Shown piece after piece: positions 1 through 9,376 of a stretch of DNA of 59,301 nt (position 1 is the stretch's first letter; every line of letters begins with the position of its first letter). Below the pieces are notes generated by a model that made no database searches, was not told where the DNA came from, and was given only the letters and a program-made list of their open reading frames with translations. The DNA is taken from positions 1-59,301 of the forward strand of contig CABWZI010000009.1 of assembly GCA_902509905.1 (NCBI GenBank). The letters are read 5' to 3'. A program made the translations under genes and the position numbers. This stretch comes from an uncultured Gammaproteobacteria bacterium (GTDB lineage Bacteria > Pseudomonadota > Gammaproteobacteria > PS1 > Pseudothioglobaceae).

Positions 1-771
1 AATGATGAAGATATGATGCCAGCAGAAAATGTTACTGTTGTGCTCAGTGAAAAGGGTTGGGTAAAGGCAGCTAAAGGGCATGATATCGATTCCTCTGCTC
101 TAAACTATAAGTCTGGTGATGCCTTCTTGAAGGATGCCAAAGGCAGAAGCAACAAGATGGCAATCTTCTTAGATTCGACTGGAAGATCTTATACATTGTT
201 AGCTAACTCACTTCCAAGTGCCAGAGGCCAAGGTGAGCCTTTAACAGGAAGATTAACTCCGCCCATTGGTGCTGAGTTTATTGATGTGGTAATGGGGGAA
301 GATGATCAGCCTATTATTCTCTCATCGGATGCTGGTTATGGATTTATTTCATCATTAGGCAATCTCCAATCTAAAACCAAGTCTGGAAAGCATGCCATAA
401 CTTTATCAAAGCAAGCTACAACAATGCGTGTGACGAAAGTTGATGATCTAGATGAAGACTTTTTGGCTGTAGTGACTAATAGGGCTAGGTTATTAATTTT
501 CCCAGTGTCAGAGCTTCCCCAGCTTTCAAAAGGTAAAGGCAATAAACTTATACAGATTAAGAGTGATGATTTTATTGATCGTGAAGAGTTTCTAATTGGA
601 CTTTGTACTATTAAAAGTCATCAAAAATTAAGGGTAGAGTATGGGAATGGGAAAAAGCATAAAACATACTCCTTTGAGGATTTAGTAAACTTTACAAGCC
701 ATAGGGCAAGAAAGGGCTTAACGATTCCTGGAGTTCATGGTAAGGCTCTGGGTATTGACGCAATTGATTAA
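1..771 (+). CDS. parC: DNA topoisomerase IV subunit A, C-terminal part (cut by window edge)
   Basis: The reading frame is open from base 1 and the gene enters from the left, so only about the last 256 residues are present. They match the C-terminal beta-pinwheel DNA-wrapping domain of ParC: VTVVLSEKGWVKAAKGHDID, then DSTGRSY, LPSARGQGEPLTG, SSDAGYGF and FPVSELPQLSKGKGNK are hallmarks of gammaproteobacterial ParC rather than GyrA. ParC with ParE decatenates daughter chromosomes. The catalytic tyrosine domain lies outside the window. GyrA is encoded only 2.4 kb downstream and has its own distinct C-terminal domain, so the two are clearly separate genes. An in-frame ATG near the left edge is internal, not a start. 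Confidence 0.95.
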   Translation, partial: NDEDMMPAENVTVVLSEKGWVKAAKGHDIDSSALNYKSGDAFLKDAKGRSNKMAIFLDSTGRSYTLLANSLPSARGQGEPLTGRLTPPIGAEFIDVVMGEDDQPIILSSDAGYGFISSLGNLQSKTKSGKHAITLSKQATTMRVTKVDDLDEDFLAVVTNRARLLIFPVSELPQLSKGKGNKLIQIKSDDFIDREEFLIGLCTIKSHQKLRVEYGNGKKHKTYSFEDLVNFTSHRARKGLTIPGVHGKALGIDAID

Positions 772-889
772 ATTTCCATTCTAGCAACTCATTTTCTTCT
801 TTAATTCACTCAATTCTCACAATAATTGTAGGTGGTATAGTAAGATTTAAGCAGGTATAATGCCGCTTTTTTTATCAATTTTTCCGAAA

Positions 890-1261
890 ATGTTCGTACT
901 AAAAATTGTTACTGACTTTGCATCTGCTCATTCATTGAGAAATTATCCTGGTGACTGTGCCAGGCTCCATGGCCATAATTGGCAGGTGGAAGTATCTGTA
1001 TTCTCTAATGTTTTAGATGACAACGGTATAGCAATTGATTTTCGCGAAATTAAGAAACAAACGAAGCTGGTGATTAAAAGATTAGATCATCAATATTTGA
1101 ATGAAATAAAGCCATTTGATGTTCTCAATCCAACTGCTGAAAATATTGCCAAGTATTTTTTTGATGAGGTTGGTTTGCTTATTAACAATGAGGATATCAA
1201 GGTCAAAGAAGTCTTAATCTGGGAAACTCCTAGATCTGCTGTTACCTACTCGGAACAATAA
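890..1261 (+). CDS. queD: 6-carboxytetrahydropterin synthase (QueD/PTPS family)
   Basis: A small protein of about 123 residues in the 6-pyruvoyl-tetrahydropterin synthase family. Zinc ligands appear as His14 (in FASAHS) and His27/His29 (in RLHGHN), and the active-site Cys is Cys23, four residues before the first His of that motif. The downstream LDHQYLN and NPTAENIAKY segments are typical of QueD. It converts dihydroneopterin triphosphate to 6-carboxytetrahydropterin for queuosine/7-deazaguanine synthesis. I prefer the ATG at 890 because the family starts right before this strand. An upstream in-frame ATG at 860 would add ten poorly conserved residues, and it overlaps a TATAAT (856-861) that could be the promoter -10. 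Neither start has a good Shine-Dalgarno. It is followed after 3 bases by folE2, which makes its substrate. Confidence 0.88.
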   Translation: MFVLKIVTDFASAHSLRNYPGDCARLHGHNWQVEVSVFSNVLDDNGIAIDFREIKKQTKLVIKRLDHQYLNEIKPFDVLNPTAENIAKYFFDEVGLLINNEDIKVKEVLIWETPRSAVTYSEQ

Positions 1262-1264
1262 AAT

Positions 1265-2056
1265 ATGAAAAATACACTATTACCAGACACTCAAAATACA
1301 AAAGATTTACGTAATATCGTGATCAATCAGGTTGGAATCAAAGATATTTTGCATCCAATCAACTTTGTGAATAGAGACAACGAATCTCATCCCTCAGTTG
1401 CAAACTTCACGATGACCGTTCGACTTCCTGAGAATGTCAAAGGAACTCATATGTCCAGGTTTATTGAGATCTTGAATGACAATGAGTGCAGTTTCGGAAT
1501 TGATAATTTTATGGGCCTTGTGCAAACAGTTGCCGATAAACTTGACTCTACTGATGCTCAGATTATTGTTGACTTTCCTTTTTTTCGCAATAAAAAGGCA
1601 CCATCGTCTGGTGTTGAAAGCCTGCTAGATTACAAGGCAACATTGACTGGAAGTCTGACTGATGGGAAGCCAGATTTGACGGTTAAAGTTGTTGTGCCTG
1701 TTACAAGCCTGTGTCCTTGCTCTAAAAGTATCTCTAAATATGGAGCTCATAACCAAAGATCTCATATTACAATTGAAGCAAAAGCAATAGATGGAGCAAC
1801 CATTTATCTAGAAGACTTGATTGACTTGGCAGAGCAAAAAGCATCGAGTGAGCTTTATGCCATTTTGAAGCGCGATGATGAAAAAGTTGTTACTGAAAGG
1901 GCGTATGAAAATCCTGCATTTGTAGAAGACATTGTGAGAGATATTGCAGTGGAGTTGAATGCAGACAAAAAAGTTAATTATTATTGCCTTGAATCAGAAA
2001 ATTTTGAGTCTATTCATAATCATTCTGCGTATGCATTAATAACTAACCAAAAGTAA
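1265..2056 (+). CDS. folE2: GTP cyclohydrolase I, type 2 (FolE2)
   Basis: 263 residues, the usual FolE2 length. The diagnostic VTSLCPCSKSISKYGAHNQR stretch is present, giving the metal-binding Cys (Cys150) and a nearby His (His162). FolE2 opens GTP to dihydroneopterin triphosphate, the common precursor of folate and queuosine. Unlike zinc-only FolE it works with other metals and is often kept by bacteria living in zinc-poor settings (family knowledge). It sits 3 bases after queD and 3 bases before the DAHP synthase gene, so the three are probably cotranscribed. The queD-folE2 pairing suggests it feeds queuosine synthesis, possibly folate as well. No classical folE is visible in the window. 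Confidence 0.92.
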   Translation: MKNTLLPDTQNTKDLRNIVINQVGIKDILHPINFVNRDNESHPSVANFTMTVRLPENVKGTHMSRFIEILNDNECSFGIDNFMGLVQTVADKLDSTDAQIIVDFPFFRNKKAPSSGVESLLDYKATLTGSLTDGKPDLTVKVVVPVTSLCPCSKSISKYGAHNQRSHITIEAKAIDGATIYLEDLIDLAEQKASSELYAILKRDDEKVVTERAYENPAFVEDIVRDIAVELNADKKVNYYCLESENFESIHNHSAYALITNQK

Positions 2057-2059
2057 GTT

Positions 2060-3115
2060 ATGCAACATAATACTGATAACGTAAGAATTATTTCAAGTGC
2101 ACCTATGGTGTCACCTAATACACTTATCGATAAGCTGCCATTATCTGAAAAGGCAGCCTCAGGTGTTGTTAGTTCAAGAAACACAATTAAGAATATTCTC
2201 TATGGAAATGACAATCGGCTGATGGTTTTGGTCGGCCCTTGCTCGATTCATGATACCAAGGCTGCAATGGAGTATGCTAAGAAGCTCTTAAAGCTCAAAG
2301 AAGAGTTGTCCGAGCATTTATTTATTGTGATGAGAGTCTATTTTGAAAAACCAAGAACGACTGTTGGTTGGAAAGGGCTAATCAATGATCCTTACTTAGA
2401 TGAAAGTTTTGATATTGATAAGGGTCTTGAGACTGCAAGAAAACTTTTGGTTGATTTAGGTGAAATTTCTATGCCAGTGGGTGTCGAGTATTTGGATGTA
2501 TTGACGCCACAGTACTTATCAGACCTAATTTCTTGGGGTGCTATTGGTGCTAGAACTACTGAAAGCCAATCGCATAGAGAGCTTGCCTCAGCATTATCTT
2601 GCCCAGTAGGTTTTAAGAACGGTACGGGCGGCTCTCTTGAAATTGCTATTGATGCTATTCAATCAGCAAATAGTCCTCATCATCTATTATCGGTAAACAA
2701 GGACGGCGGAATAAGTCACTTTACTTCTCTTGGTAACGATACTGCCCACATTATCCTTAGGGGAGGTAAGGATGGTCCAAATTACTCTCAAGAGCATGTT
2801 GAGGCGACCTGTGAAAAATTAAAGGCTAAAGGTCTCGTATCAAGAGTGATGGTTGACTTCTCGCATGCAAACTCTGAAAAGCAATTTAAAAACCAATTGA
2901 AGGTTGGCAATAACATTGCAAGTCAGATAGAAAGCGGCTCTGACTCTGTCTTTGGAGTGATGATTGAATCTCATTTAAATGAGGGAAATCAGAAGGTTGG
3001 GCCTCTATCCTCTCTCCAGTATGGTGTTAGCATAACGGATAGTTGTATTGGTTGGGATGACACAGAACAGCTTTTAAAGGACCTTGCTGAATCAGTAAAA
3101 AAACGCAACTCTTAG
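2060..3115 (+). CDS. aroG: 3-deoxy-7-phosphoheptulonate synthase, class I (DAHP synthase)
   Basis: 351 residues, full length for the AroF/G/H family. Recognisable motifs include VLVGPCSIHD, FEKPRTTVGWKGLINDP, GARTTESQSHRE, FKNGTGG and a C-terminal DFSHANS. The enzyme condenses phosphoenolpyruvate and erythrose-4-phosphate, the entry step of the shikimate pathway. The sequence does not let me assign the Phe-, Tyr- or Trp-sensitive subtype, so the symbol is a family label. It is the last gene of the tight queD-folE2-aroG run, and the 106-base gap to gyrA has T-rich stretches but no convincing terminator hairpin. Confidence 0.93.
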   Translation: MQHNTDNVRIISSAPMVSPNTLIDKLPLSEKAASGVVSSRNTIKNILYGNDNRLMVLVGPCSIHDTKAAMEYAKKLLKLKEELSEHLFIVMRVYFEKPRTTVGWKGLINDPYLDESFDIDKGLETARKLLVDLGEISMPVGVEYLDVLTPQYLSDLISWGAIGARTTESQSHRELASALSCPVGFKNGTGGSLEIAIDAIQSANSPHHLLSVNKDGGISHFTSLGNDTAHIILRGGKDGPNYSQEHVEATCEKLKAKGLVSRVMVDFSHANSEKQFKNQLKVGNNIASQIESGSDSVFGVMIESHLNEGNQKVGPLSSLQYGVSITDSCIGWDDTEQLLKDLAESVKKRNS

Positions 3116-3221
3116 AATCTGCTCTTAATCCATTTTTTTCTCATAAAAATAGCCATTTTTTGGTGTGTTTTTTGCTCATCTAGGGTACAATAAAATTTAC
3201 TTATTTATTTAGGTTTATTCT

Positions 3222-5810
3222 ATGTCTGACGATATCGATTCTAACGAAATTCTTGAGCAAAAATTCCCAATTATTACAATAGAAGATGAGATGCGTGACT
3301 CCTATTTGGAGTACGCGATGAGTGTTATTGTTGGAAGAGCGCTTCCTGATGTTAGAGATGGATTGAAGCCGGTTCATCGAAGGGTCTTGTACGCCATGGA
3401 TGTGCTTGGCAATGACTATAATAAATCTTACAAAAAATCTGCTCGAATTGTTGGTGATGTGATTGGTAAGTATCACCCTCATGGCGACACTGCAGTCTAT
3501 GACACGATTGTAAGAATGGCTCAGCCATTTGCTATGAGAAATATATTGGTCGATGGTCAGGGTAATTTTGGCTCTGTTGATGGTGATCGCGCCGCCGCTA
3601 TGCGATATACCGAAATTCGGATGACAAAGCTGTCGCATGAACTTCTGCGTGACCTCGATAAAGAGACAGTTGATTTTATTGATAACTATGACGGCTCTGA
3701 GAGTGAGCCTTCAGTCCTGCCAACCCGTGTTCCTAATTTACTAATTAACGGCTCTTCAGGAATAGCTGTTGGAATGGCAACCAATATTCCAACTCATAAT
3801 CTCACTGAGGTTGCAGAGGCTTGTTTAAGAGTCATTGACAATGAAGACATTTCGGTAGATGAATTATTAGAAGTACTTCCTGGTCCAGATTTTCCAACGG
3901 CAGGAATAATCAATGGTGCAAGCGGAATTCGTGAAGCTTACGAGACCGGTAAAGGAAAGATATACCTTCGCTCAAGATCTCACGTTGAGGGTGAAGACAA
4001 GTTAAGTATTGTTGTTACTGAGCTTCCTTACCAAGTAAATAAGGCTAGACTAATTAGCAAAATTGCTGAGCTTGTAAAAGATAAGAAGATTGATGGAATT
4101 ACTGGACTTCGAGACGAATCAGACAAAGATGGAATGAGGATGGTCATAGAGCTTCGCCGTGGTGAGGTTCCTGAGGTTATGCTTAACAACCTTTATAAAC
4201 TCACTGAGATGCAAACAGTTTTCGGAATCAACATGGTCGCTATTGACCATGGAATGCCAAAACTAATGAATCTTAAATCCGTTTTAAATGCATTCATAGC
4301 TCACAGAAGAGAGGTGGTAACTAGGCGCTCTATCTATGAACTTAATAAAGCAAAGGATCGTGCCCATCTTTTAGAGGGTTTGTCGGTCGCCTTATTCAAC
4401 ATTGATGAGATTATTGAACTTATAAAAGCGGCGCCAAATCCTAGTGATGCAAAGGATGGTTTAGTCTCAAGAACTTGGCAAGGATCTGTCATTAAAGAGC
4501 TGATTGGCGACAGAGACATGGCTCAATTTAAGCCTCAGGGCTTAGATCCTGCTCTTGGTCTTCAAAAGAATGGGGATTATCAATTATCAGAGAAGCAGGC
4601 CCAAGCTATTCTTGATTTAAAACTTCACAGATTAACTGGGCTTGAAAAAGATAAAATCTTTAATGAGTTTAATGAGTTGTTAGAGCAAATTAAGAGCTTG
4701 CTTGATATTTTGCAGACTCCTGATCTTTTGATGGACGTGATTCGAAATGAAATTATTGAAATCCGAGATAATTTTGGCTCATCAAGAATGACTGAGATTT
4801 TAGAAAGCAAGATTGATCTCACCCTAGAAGATTTAATTGCTCAAGAAGATAGAGTGGTTACTCTCTCTCATGGTGGATATGTCAAGGCTCAATCTTTAAG
4901 TGACTATCACGCACAAAGAAGAGGTGGAAAGGGTAAGGCTGCTACTAAGATGAAGGATGAAGATTTTGTTGACCAATTGTTTGTTGCTAATTCTCATGAT
5001 ACTGTGCTTTGTTTCTCATCAACTGGAAAGGTGCACTGGCTCAAAGTCTATGAGTTGCCAATGGCTTCAAGGATTTCAAGAGGAAAGCCAATTATTAATC
5101 TATTGCCACTTGAAAAGGATGAATCCATTAATGCAATACTGCCTGTGAAAGAGTTTACAGACGATCAATTCGTGTTTATGGTAACAAGCTCTGGAACTTG
5201 CAAGAAAACCTCTCTCACAAACTTTTCAAGACCAAGAAAGGGCGGCATCATTGCTATCGAGCTGAGGGATGACGACAAACTTGTCGGAGTTGAGATCACA
5301 GCGGGTCAGCACGATATACTTCTGTTCTCTTCAGCTGGCAAGTCAATTCGATTCAGAGAATCTGACGTTCGATCGGTTGGAAGAACAGCAATCGGTGTCA
5401 GAGGCATTAGGCTAGCAGACAAAGATAGAGTCGTTTCTCTTATTGTTGCTGAGTCAGATGATCCAATTCTTACTGCTACCGAAAAAGGATACGGCAAGAG
5501 AACTCAGTTGGATGAATATCGCGCCCAGGCCAGAGGTGGGTCCGGCGTCATTTCAATTAAGACATCCGATAGGAATGGACAAGTTGTTGGCGCAATCCAG
5601 GTCACTGATGAGGATGAAATGATGTTGATATCAGATAAGGGAACGCTTGTAAGAGCAAGAGCGTCTGACGTCTCAATTATCGGAAGAAATACTCAAGGCG
5701 TAACGCTAATCAATATCGCAGATGATGAAGCCTTAGTTTCGGTTGCTAAAATTGCTGAAACTGAAGATGAAGATAGCGAACAAACTGATGAGACTCATTT
5801 AGAAGAATAG
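3222..5810 (+). CDS. gyrA: DNA gyrase subunit A
   Basis: 862 residues, full length. The N-terminal winged-helix/tower core carries [23 protein letters not shown] and the catalytic Tyr129 in MRYTEIRMT. The quinolone-resistance region reads [19 protein letters not shown]: Thr90 sits where E. coli has Ser83 and Asp94 where it has Asp87. The C-terminal wrapping domain contains QRRGGKGK (the GyrA box, about residue 565) and ends in an acidic tail rich in Glu and Asp. With GyrB it introduces negative supercoils. It stands alone, with a short T-rich leader upstream and a 220-base gap after it. Confidence 0.98.
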   Translation: MSDDIDSNEILEQKFPIITIEDEMRDSYLEYAMSVIVGRALPDVRDGLKPVHRRVLYAMDVLGNDYNKSYKKSARIVGDVIGKYHPHGDTAVYDTIVRMAQPFAMRNILVDGQGNFGSVDGDRAAAMRYTEIRMTKLSHELLRDLDKETVDFIDNYDGSESEPSVLPTRVPNLLINGSSGIAVGMATNIPTHNLTEVAEACLRVIDNEDISVDELLEVLPGPDFPTAGIINGASGIREAYETGKGKIYLRSRSHVEGEDKLSIVVTELPYQVNKARLISKIAELVKDKKIDGITGLRDESDKDGMRMVIELRRGEVPEVMLNNLYKLTEMQTVFGINMVAIDHGMPKLMNLKSVLNAFIAHRREVVTRRSIYELNKAKDRAHLLEGLSVALFNIDEIIELIKAAPNPSDAKDGLVSRTWQGSVIKELIGDRDMAQFKPQGLDPALGLQKNGDYQLSEKQAQAILDLKLHRLTGLEKDKIFNEFNELLEQIKSLLDILQTPDLLMDVIRNEIIEIRDNFGSSRMTEILESKIDLTLEDLIAQEDRVVTLSHGGYVKAQSLSDYHAQRRGGKGKAATKMKDEDFVDQLFVANSHDTVLCFSSTGKVHWLKVYELPMASRISRGKPIINLLPLEKDESINAILPVKEFTDDQFVFMVTSSGTCKKTSLTNFSRPRKGGIIAIELRDDDKLVGVEITAGQHDILLFSSAGKSIRFRESDVRSVGRTAIGVRGIRLADKDRVVSLIVAESDDPILTATEKGYGKRTQLDEYRAQARGGSGVISIKTSDRNGQVVGAIQVTDEDEMMLISDKGTLVRARASDVSIIGRNTQGVTLINIADDEALVSVAKIAETEDEDSEQTDETHLEE

Positions 5811-5957
5811 AAAAAAGATTTTCTTGTTCTCATAAAGATTATTTTCCTATCTTCAAAATACTTAAACGACCTTATGCAAATAGACTTCTAGTCTTAGAAA
5901 TTCTAATAAAAGGCATGATTTTTTTTTAAAAAAAAACACAAAAATCTTTATTTCTGT

Positions 5958-5966
5958 TGCTATAAT
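5958..5966 (+). promoter_or_regulatory. Putative extended -10 promoter for the betaine-type transporter
   Basis: TGC followed directly by TATAAT (5961-5966) is an extended -10 element about 65 bases before the binding-protein start. No good -35 hexamer lies 16-18 bases upstream, which fits extended -10 promoters. Between it and the start codon is a strong ribosome site (AAAGGAG). The element is seen directly; promoter activity is inferred. Confidence 0.5.
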
Positions 5967-6030
5967 CATCTCAGAGTATGAAATTGTTCACTCTCTGTTT
6001 TTAAAAATAATCCCTAAAGGAGAAAGTTAT

Positions 6031-7044
6031 ATGAATATTAAATTCACTACTAAGGTATTTGGTGCGGTAGCTGCAGCTTTATTGCTTAGCACTTCAGCGA
6101 ATGCTGCAAAATGTGGAAAAGTAACAATTGCAGATATGAACTGGGCTTCAGCTTCATTGATGGCAAATGTTGATAAAGCTATGTTGGAGGCAATGGGCTG
6201 TGAAGTTGAGCTAGTTGCTGGTTCAACAATGCCTACATTCACCTCAATGAATGAAACTGGACAGCCTGACGTTGCACCAGAAATTTGGGCAAACGCAATG
6301 GCAGACCTAGTTGATAGTGCTGTTGGTGCTGGACGTTTACATATTGGTAATATCGCACCAATGAGTGGACTTGGTGAAGGCTGGTGGGTTCTTCCTCACA
6401 CGCTTGATGCTCACCCTGAGCTAACAACTGCGCAAGCAATTCTTGCACGTCCTGACTTATTCCCAGACAAAGAAGACCCATCAAGAGGCGCCTTCCATGG
6501 TTGCCCTGCTGGTTGGGGTTGCCAATTGTCAAATCAAAGCCTTTACAAAGCATTCGATATGGAAGCTTTGGGCTGGAACTTGATTGACCCAGGTTCAGCT
6601 GCAGGTCTTGACGGTTCAATTGCAAAAGCATCTGAGCAAGGTGAAAATTGGTTTGGTTACTACTGGAATCCAACTTCTCTAGTTGGAAAGTATGACCTTA
6701 GAGCAGTTGACTTTGGTGTGCCTTATGCTGGTGATGATAACTGGGTTGGATGTATCGCACTAGGTGCTGATAACTGTTCAGATCCTGAGCCATCAGCGTG
6801 GATTAACTCACGAGTTAACACACTACTGAGTGACAACATGTTCTACAATGGACCTAAAGGAGCTATGGATTACTTTAAGGCTCGCACATGGCCAGGAACA
6901 GTCATGAACGAAATGCTAGTTTGGATGGAAGACACAGGTGGAACTGGAGCAGATGCTTCTGTTGAATTCTTGTCTTCTCATGGAGATGTTTGGAAGCCGT
7001 GGGTAAGCGCAGACGTTGCTGCTGCCGTAGAAGCTTCTCTATAA
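6031..7044 (+). CDS. proX: ABC transporter periplasmic binding protein, glycine-betaine/quaternary-amine type
   Basis: 337 residues with a clear signal peptide (basic start, AAALLLSTSANA, cleavage near residue 25) and a mature region of the OpuAC/ProX fold. It is rich in Trp and Tyr (NWASAS, GEGWWVLPH, NWFGYYWNPTS), as expected for an aromatic cage that binds a trimethylammonium group. The ligand could be glycine betaine, proline betaine, choline, TMAO or DMSP; the sequence alone cannot decide. It has a strong ribosome site (AAAGGAG). A perfect terminator hairpin lies between it and the permease gene, so the binding protein is probably made in excess over the membrane parts. The permease and ATPase genes follow on the same strand. 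Confidence 0.88.
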   Translation: MNIKFTTKVFGAVAAALLLSTSANAAKCGKVTIADMNWASASLMANVDKAMLEAMGCEVELVAGSTMPTFTSMNETGQPDVAPEIWANAMADLVDSAVGAGRLHIGNIAPMSGLGEGWWVLPHTLDAHPELTTAQAILARPDLFPDKEDPSRGAFHGCPAGWGCQLSNQSLYKAFDMEALGWNLIDPGSAAGLDGSIAKASEQGENWFGYYWNPTSLVGKYDLRAVDFGVPYAGDDNWVGCIALGADNCSDPEPSAWINSRVNTLLSDNMFYNGPKGAMDYFKARTWPGTVMNEMLVWMEDTGGTGADASVEFLSSHGDVWKPWVSADVAAAVEASL

Positions 7045-7076
7045 GTTAAATAAAGTAAGTTATTTCTTACTCAATG

Positions 7077-7114
7077 AATTGCCCGTAGTTTTGATGAATA
7101 CGGGCAATTTTTTT
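7077..7114 (+). terminator. Rho-independent terminator between binding protein and permease
   Basis: Arms of 11 bases, AATTGCCCGTA and its exact complement, pair around an 11-base loop and are followed by a run of T. A smaller AGTAAG/CTTACT hairpin sits just before it. Its position inside a transporter operon suggests partial termination that lowers permease and ATPase expression relative to the binding protein. Confidence 0.9.
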
Positions 7115-7204
7115 AATTTAGGCAATTCAAAAAAAATTAATTAGATTGTTGATATTTTCTGAATTGAAAGTAATTAAAAAAAATACAAATTAAAGGAGTT
7201 TATT

Positions 7205-9376
7205 ATGGCAGCAGTAAGGCCGCTTCCGCAACAAAGCATCGTCGAGTGCATTCCTCCAGCATCTGAAATTGCAGATCTAAGAATACTTAACAAAGATTTG
7301 AATTTTATTCAGGCAATGACCAAAAGAGCTGATGATCTAAGCGCTCAGGCTCAAAGTGCAACAGATTATGCTGAATTAGTTAAGATTACAGATAGTTTTG
7401 CAAAACTTGCTGAGCGAGCTGAAGTTAAAACAAAAACTTTAAAAGAGCTCTCCAATGAGTCTAATCCATTGACCGAAGTAAATAGTTCAGCAGAGCTGCT
7501 CGAAAAAGTTCAAATTTTGTCGCAATCTCTTGAAAATAAAACACAAGAGCTTTCTGGACTCTATGAGTCTAATGAAAGTTCTCTTCTTGATAGCTATGGA
7601 AGCTCGATTACTGAGCTAAATAATCAGGTTAATTCAGCTTCATCCCCAGATGATGTTATTGCTCTATTTCCTCAAATAGAGTCTCTTTTCAAAGACATTG
7701 AAGAGAATACTCGATATGTAAGTAATAACTCTGAATCTGCATCGCTAACTGAAAACATTCAGAATCTTGCAACTAGCTATGCAGATAAAGCAGAGCAATA
7801 TAGTGACGCTTTTATGAGTGAAGTAGGTTCTCAAATTTCTCTGCTAAACGATGGCATTAACTCATTAAGAGCAAATATTGACTATCTTAATTCAAACTCC
7901 TCAGTTCAGTCACACTTAGAGAGACTATCCGAGATAAGAGAGCAAGTGAATGCATCTGCATCAATCTTCAAGAATTATCCCGGTGCTCGTGATATGGTTT
8001 ATAACCTTGACACTGTTAGTATCTCTACGCATGCAAGAGTTGAACAAATGGCTGATAGTTACGAGATTGTCTCTGAAGAATTAATGCCTTTGGTTAATAA
8101 CCCTGAGGCTCTCGTAAGAGCTGTCAAAGAAGCAGCTATAAGAACTGACGTATCAACTGTGGAAAATGTTCTTATTCCTCTTACCAATAAAGCTAATGAT
8201 CTCAGTGCGAAGGTGATCGAACTTGCTGGCAGATATGATGCAGGAAACTATGGAGATATAAAGGTCAGGGCGGTCTCGAATTTTGATAAAACTGTCGAGA
8301 GGCTTGATAGACAATATATCTCAATAAGATCTACGGATCCAGAAGCATTGGCGGCCAATATTCAGGATTTATCTAAAAATATTGAAAGCACTATGACAGA
8401 TGTTCGATCTGTTGATCCTGCCTCACAGTCGGAATACTTTGTATCATTAAACTCAAGAGTTGTCGACTCGGTCAATACTTCAGATTTCAGCATATTTGTA
8501 AATAACGTCATATCCATACCTGGCGATGTGATGATGAGCTCAAGAAACTGTGTTGATGCAGCATTTAAAGACTTCACTAGAGAGTTTGGAAATAATATCG
8601 AGTCATTCTTTGACCCACTCTTAACTTTTTTAATTGTCATTGAAAAGTTACTACTCTCAACCCCTTGGCCCATCTTTTTGGCCGTGGCTGGCGCACTTGC
8701 ATGGCTCGGATCGAGAAGTATTAAAGTCTCAATAGGTGTTATGGCAGCGTTCTTTGTGATTGGTTTCCTTGATATGTGGGAGCCAATGGTCTCAACAGTA
8801 ACAATGATTTCAGCTGCTACATTGCTCTGTTTAGCGCTCGGAATACCTCTTGGAATTTGGATGTCACGATCTGATCGAGCACAATCCTGGATTACTCCTG
8901 TTTTAGATATTATGCAGACTATTCCATCCTTTGTGTATTTGATTCCGGTAGTAATGATGCTTGGTATTGGAAAGGTTCCAGGACTCATTGCAGTATGTAT
9001 TTATGCAATGCCACCAATTGTTCGATTGACGAACCTAGGTATTCGATTAGTTGATAAAGAGGCAATGGAGGCTGCTGATGCATTTGGAGCGACTTACAGG
9101 CAAAGACTATTTATGGTTCAAATGCCACTAGCACTTCCTAACATTTTTGCTGGCATTAACCAAACCATTATGATGGCATTGGCTATGGTTGTTATTGCCT
9201 CTATGATTGGAGTTGCTGGACTTGGGTTACCAGTACTTCAGGCTGTACAAAATCAATTCTTATCAATGGGGATGCTTAATGGATTGGCTATTGTTGCTCT
9301 AGCTGTAATTTTTGATAGAGTTTCACAGGCATTTGGTACCAGAATACAGAAGCACCGTTCAGGAGACGTACTATGA
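7205..9376 (+). CDS. proW: Betaine-type ABC transporter permease with long N-terminal helical extension
   Basis: 723 residues, about twice the length of E. coli ProW (354). Residues from about 470 to the end form the permease: hydrophobic segments (LLTFLIVIEKLLLST, WPIFLAVAGALAWLG, SIGVMAAFFVIGF) and then a standard BPD-type domain with an EAA loop (EAADAFGAT near residues 622-630). Residues 1 to about 465 are hydrophilic and helical in character, rich in Ala, Ser, Leu, Asn, Asp and Glu with heptad-like spacing, and have no signal peptide. E. coli ProW also has a shorter N-terminal tail facing the periplasm, so this extension may be periplasmic too (inference). A good ribosome site (AAGGAG) precedes the ATG. 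The gene overlaps the ATPase gene by 4 bases (ATGA). Confidence 0.88.
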   Translation: MAAVRPLPQQSIVECIPPASEIADLRILNKDLNFIQAMTKRADDLSAQAQSATDYAELVKITDSFAKLAERAEVKTKTLKELSNESNPLTEVNSSAELLEKVQILSQSLENKTQELSGLYESNESSLLDSYGSSITELNNQVNSASSPDDVIALFPQIESLFKDIEENTRYVSNNSESASLTENIQNLATSYADKAEQYSDAFMSEVGSQISLLNDGINSLRANIDYLNSNSSVQSHLERLSEIREQVNASASIFKNYPGARDMVYNLDTVSISTHARVEQMADSYEIVSEELMPLVNNPEALVRAVKEAAIRTDVSTVENVLIPLTNKANDLSAKVIELAGRYDAGNYGDIKVRAVSNFDKTVERLDRQYISIRSTDPEALAANIQDLSKNIESTMTDVRSVDPASQSEYFVSLNSRVVDSVNTSDFSIFVNNVISIPGDVMMSSRNCVDAAFKDFTREFGNNIESFFDPLLTFLIVIEKLLLSTPWPIFLAVAGALAWLGSRSIKVSIGVMAAFFVIGFLDMWEPMVSTVTMISAATLLCLALGIPLGIWMSRSDRAQSWITPVLDIMQTIPSFVYLIPVVMMLGIGKVPGLIAVCIYAMPPIVRLTNLGIRLVDKEAMEAADAFGATYRQRLFMVQMPLALPNIFAGINQTIMMALAMVVIASMIGVAGLGLPVLQAVQNQFLSMGMLNGLAIVALAVIFDRVSQAFGTRIQKHRSGDVL

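Noticed and set aside
3201-3638. 145-residue frame antisense to the start of gyrA
   Set aside because: It is opposite the highly conserved GyrA catalytic region and has no signal of its own.
6239-6673. 144-residue frame antisense to the binding-protein gene
   Set aside because: Gln/Leu-rich shadow of a conserved periplasmic protein; no start signal and no recognisable domain.
8362-8988. 208-residue open frame antisense to the permease gene
   Set aside because: It runs opposite a well-supported coding frame, has no ribosome site or family resemblance, and its composition is that of a shadow frame.
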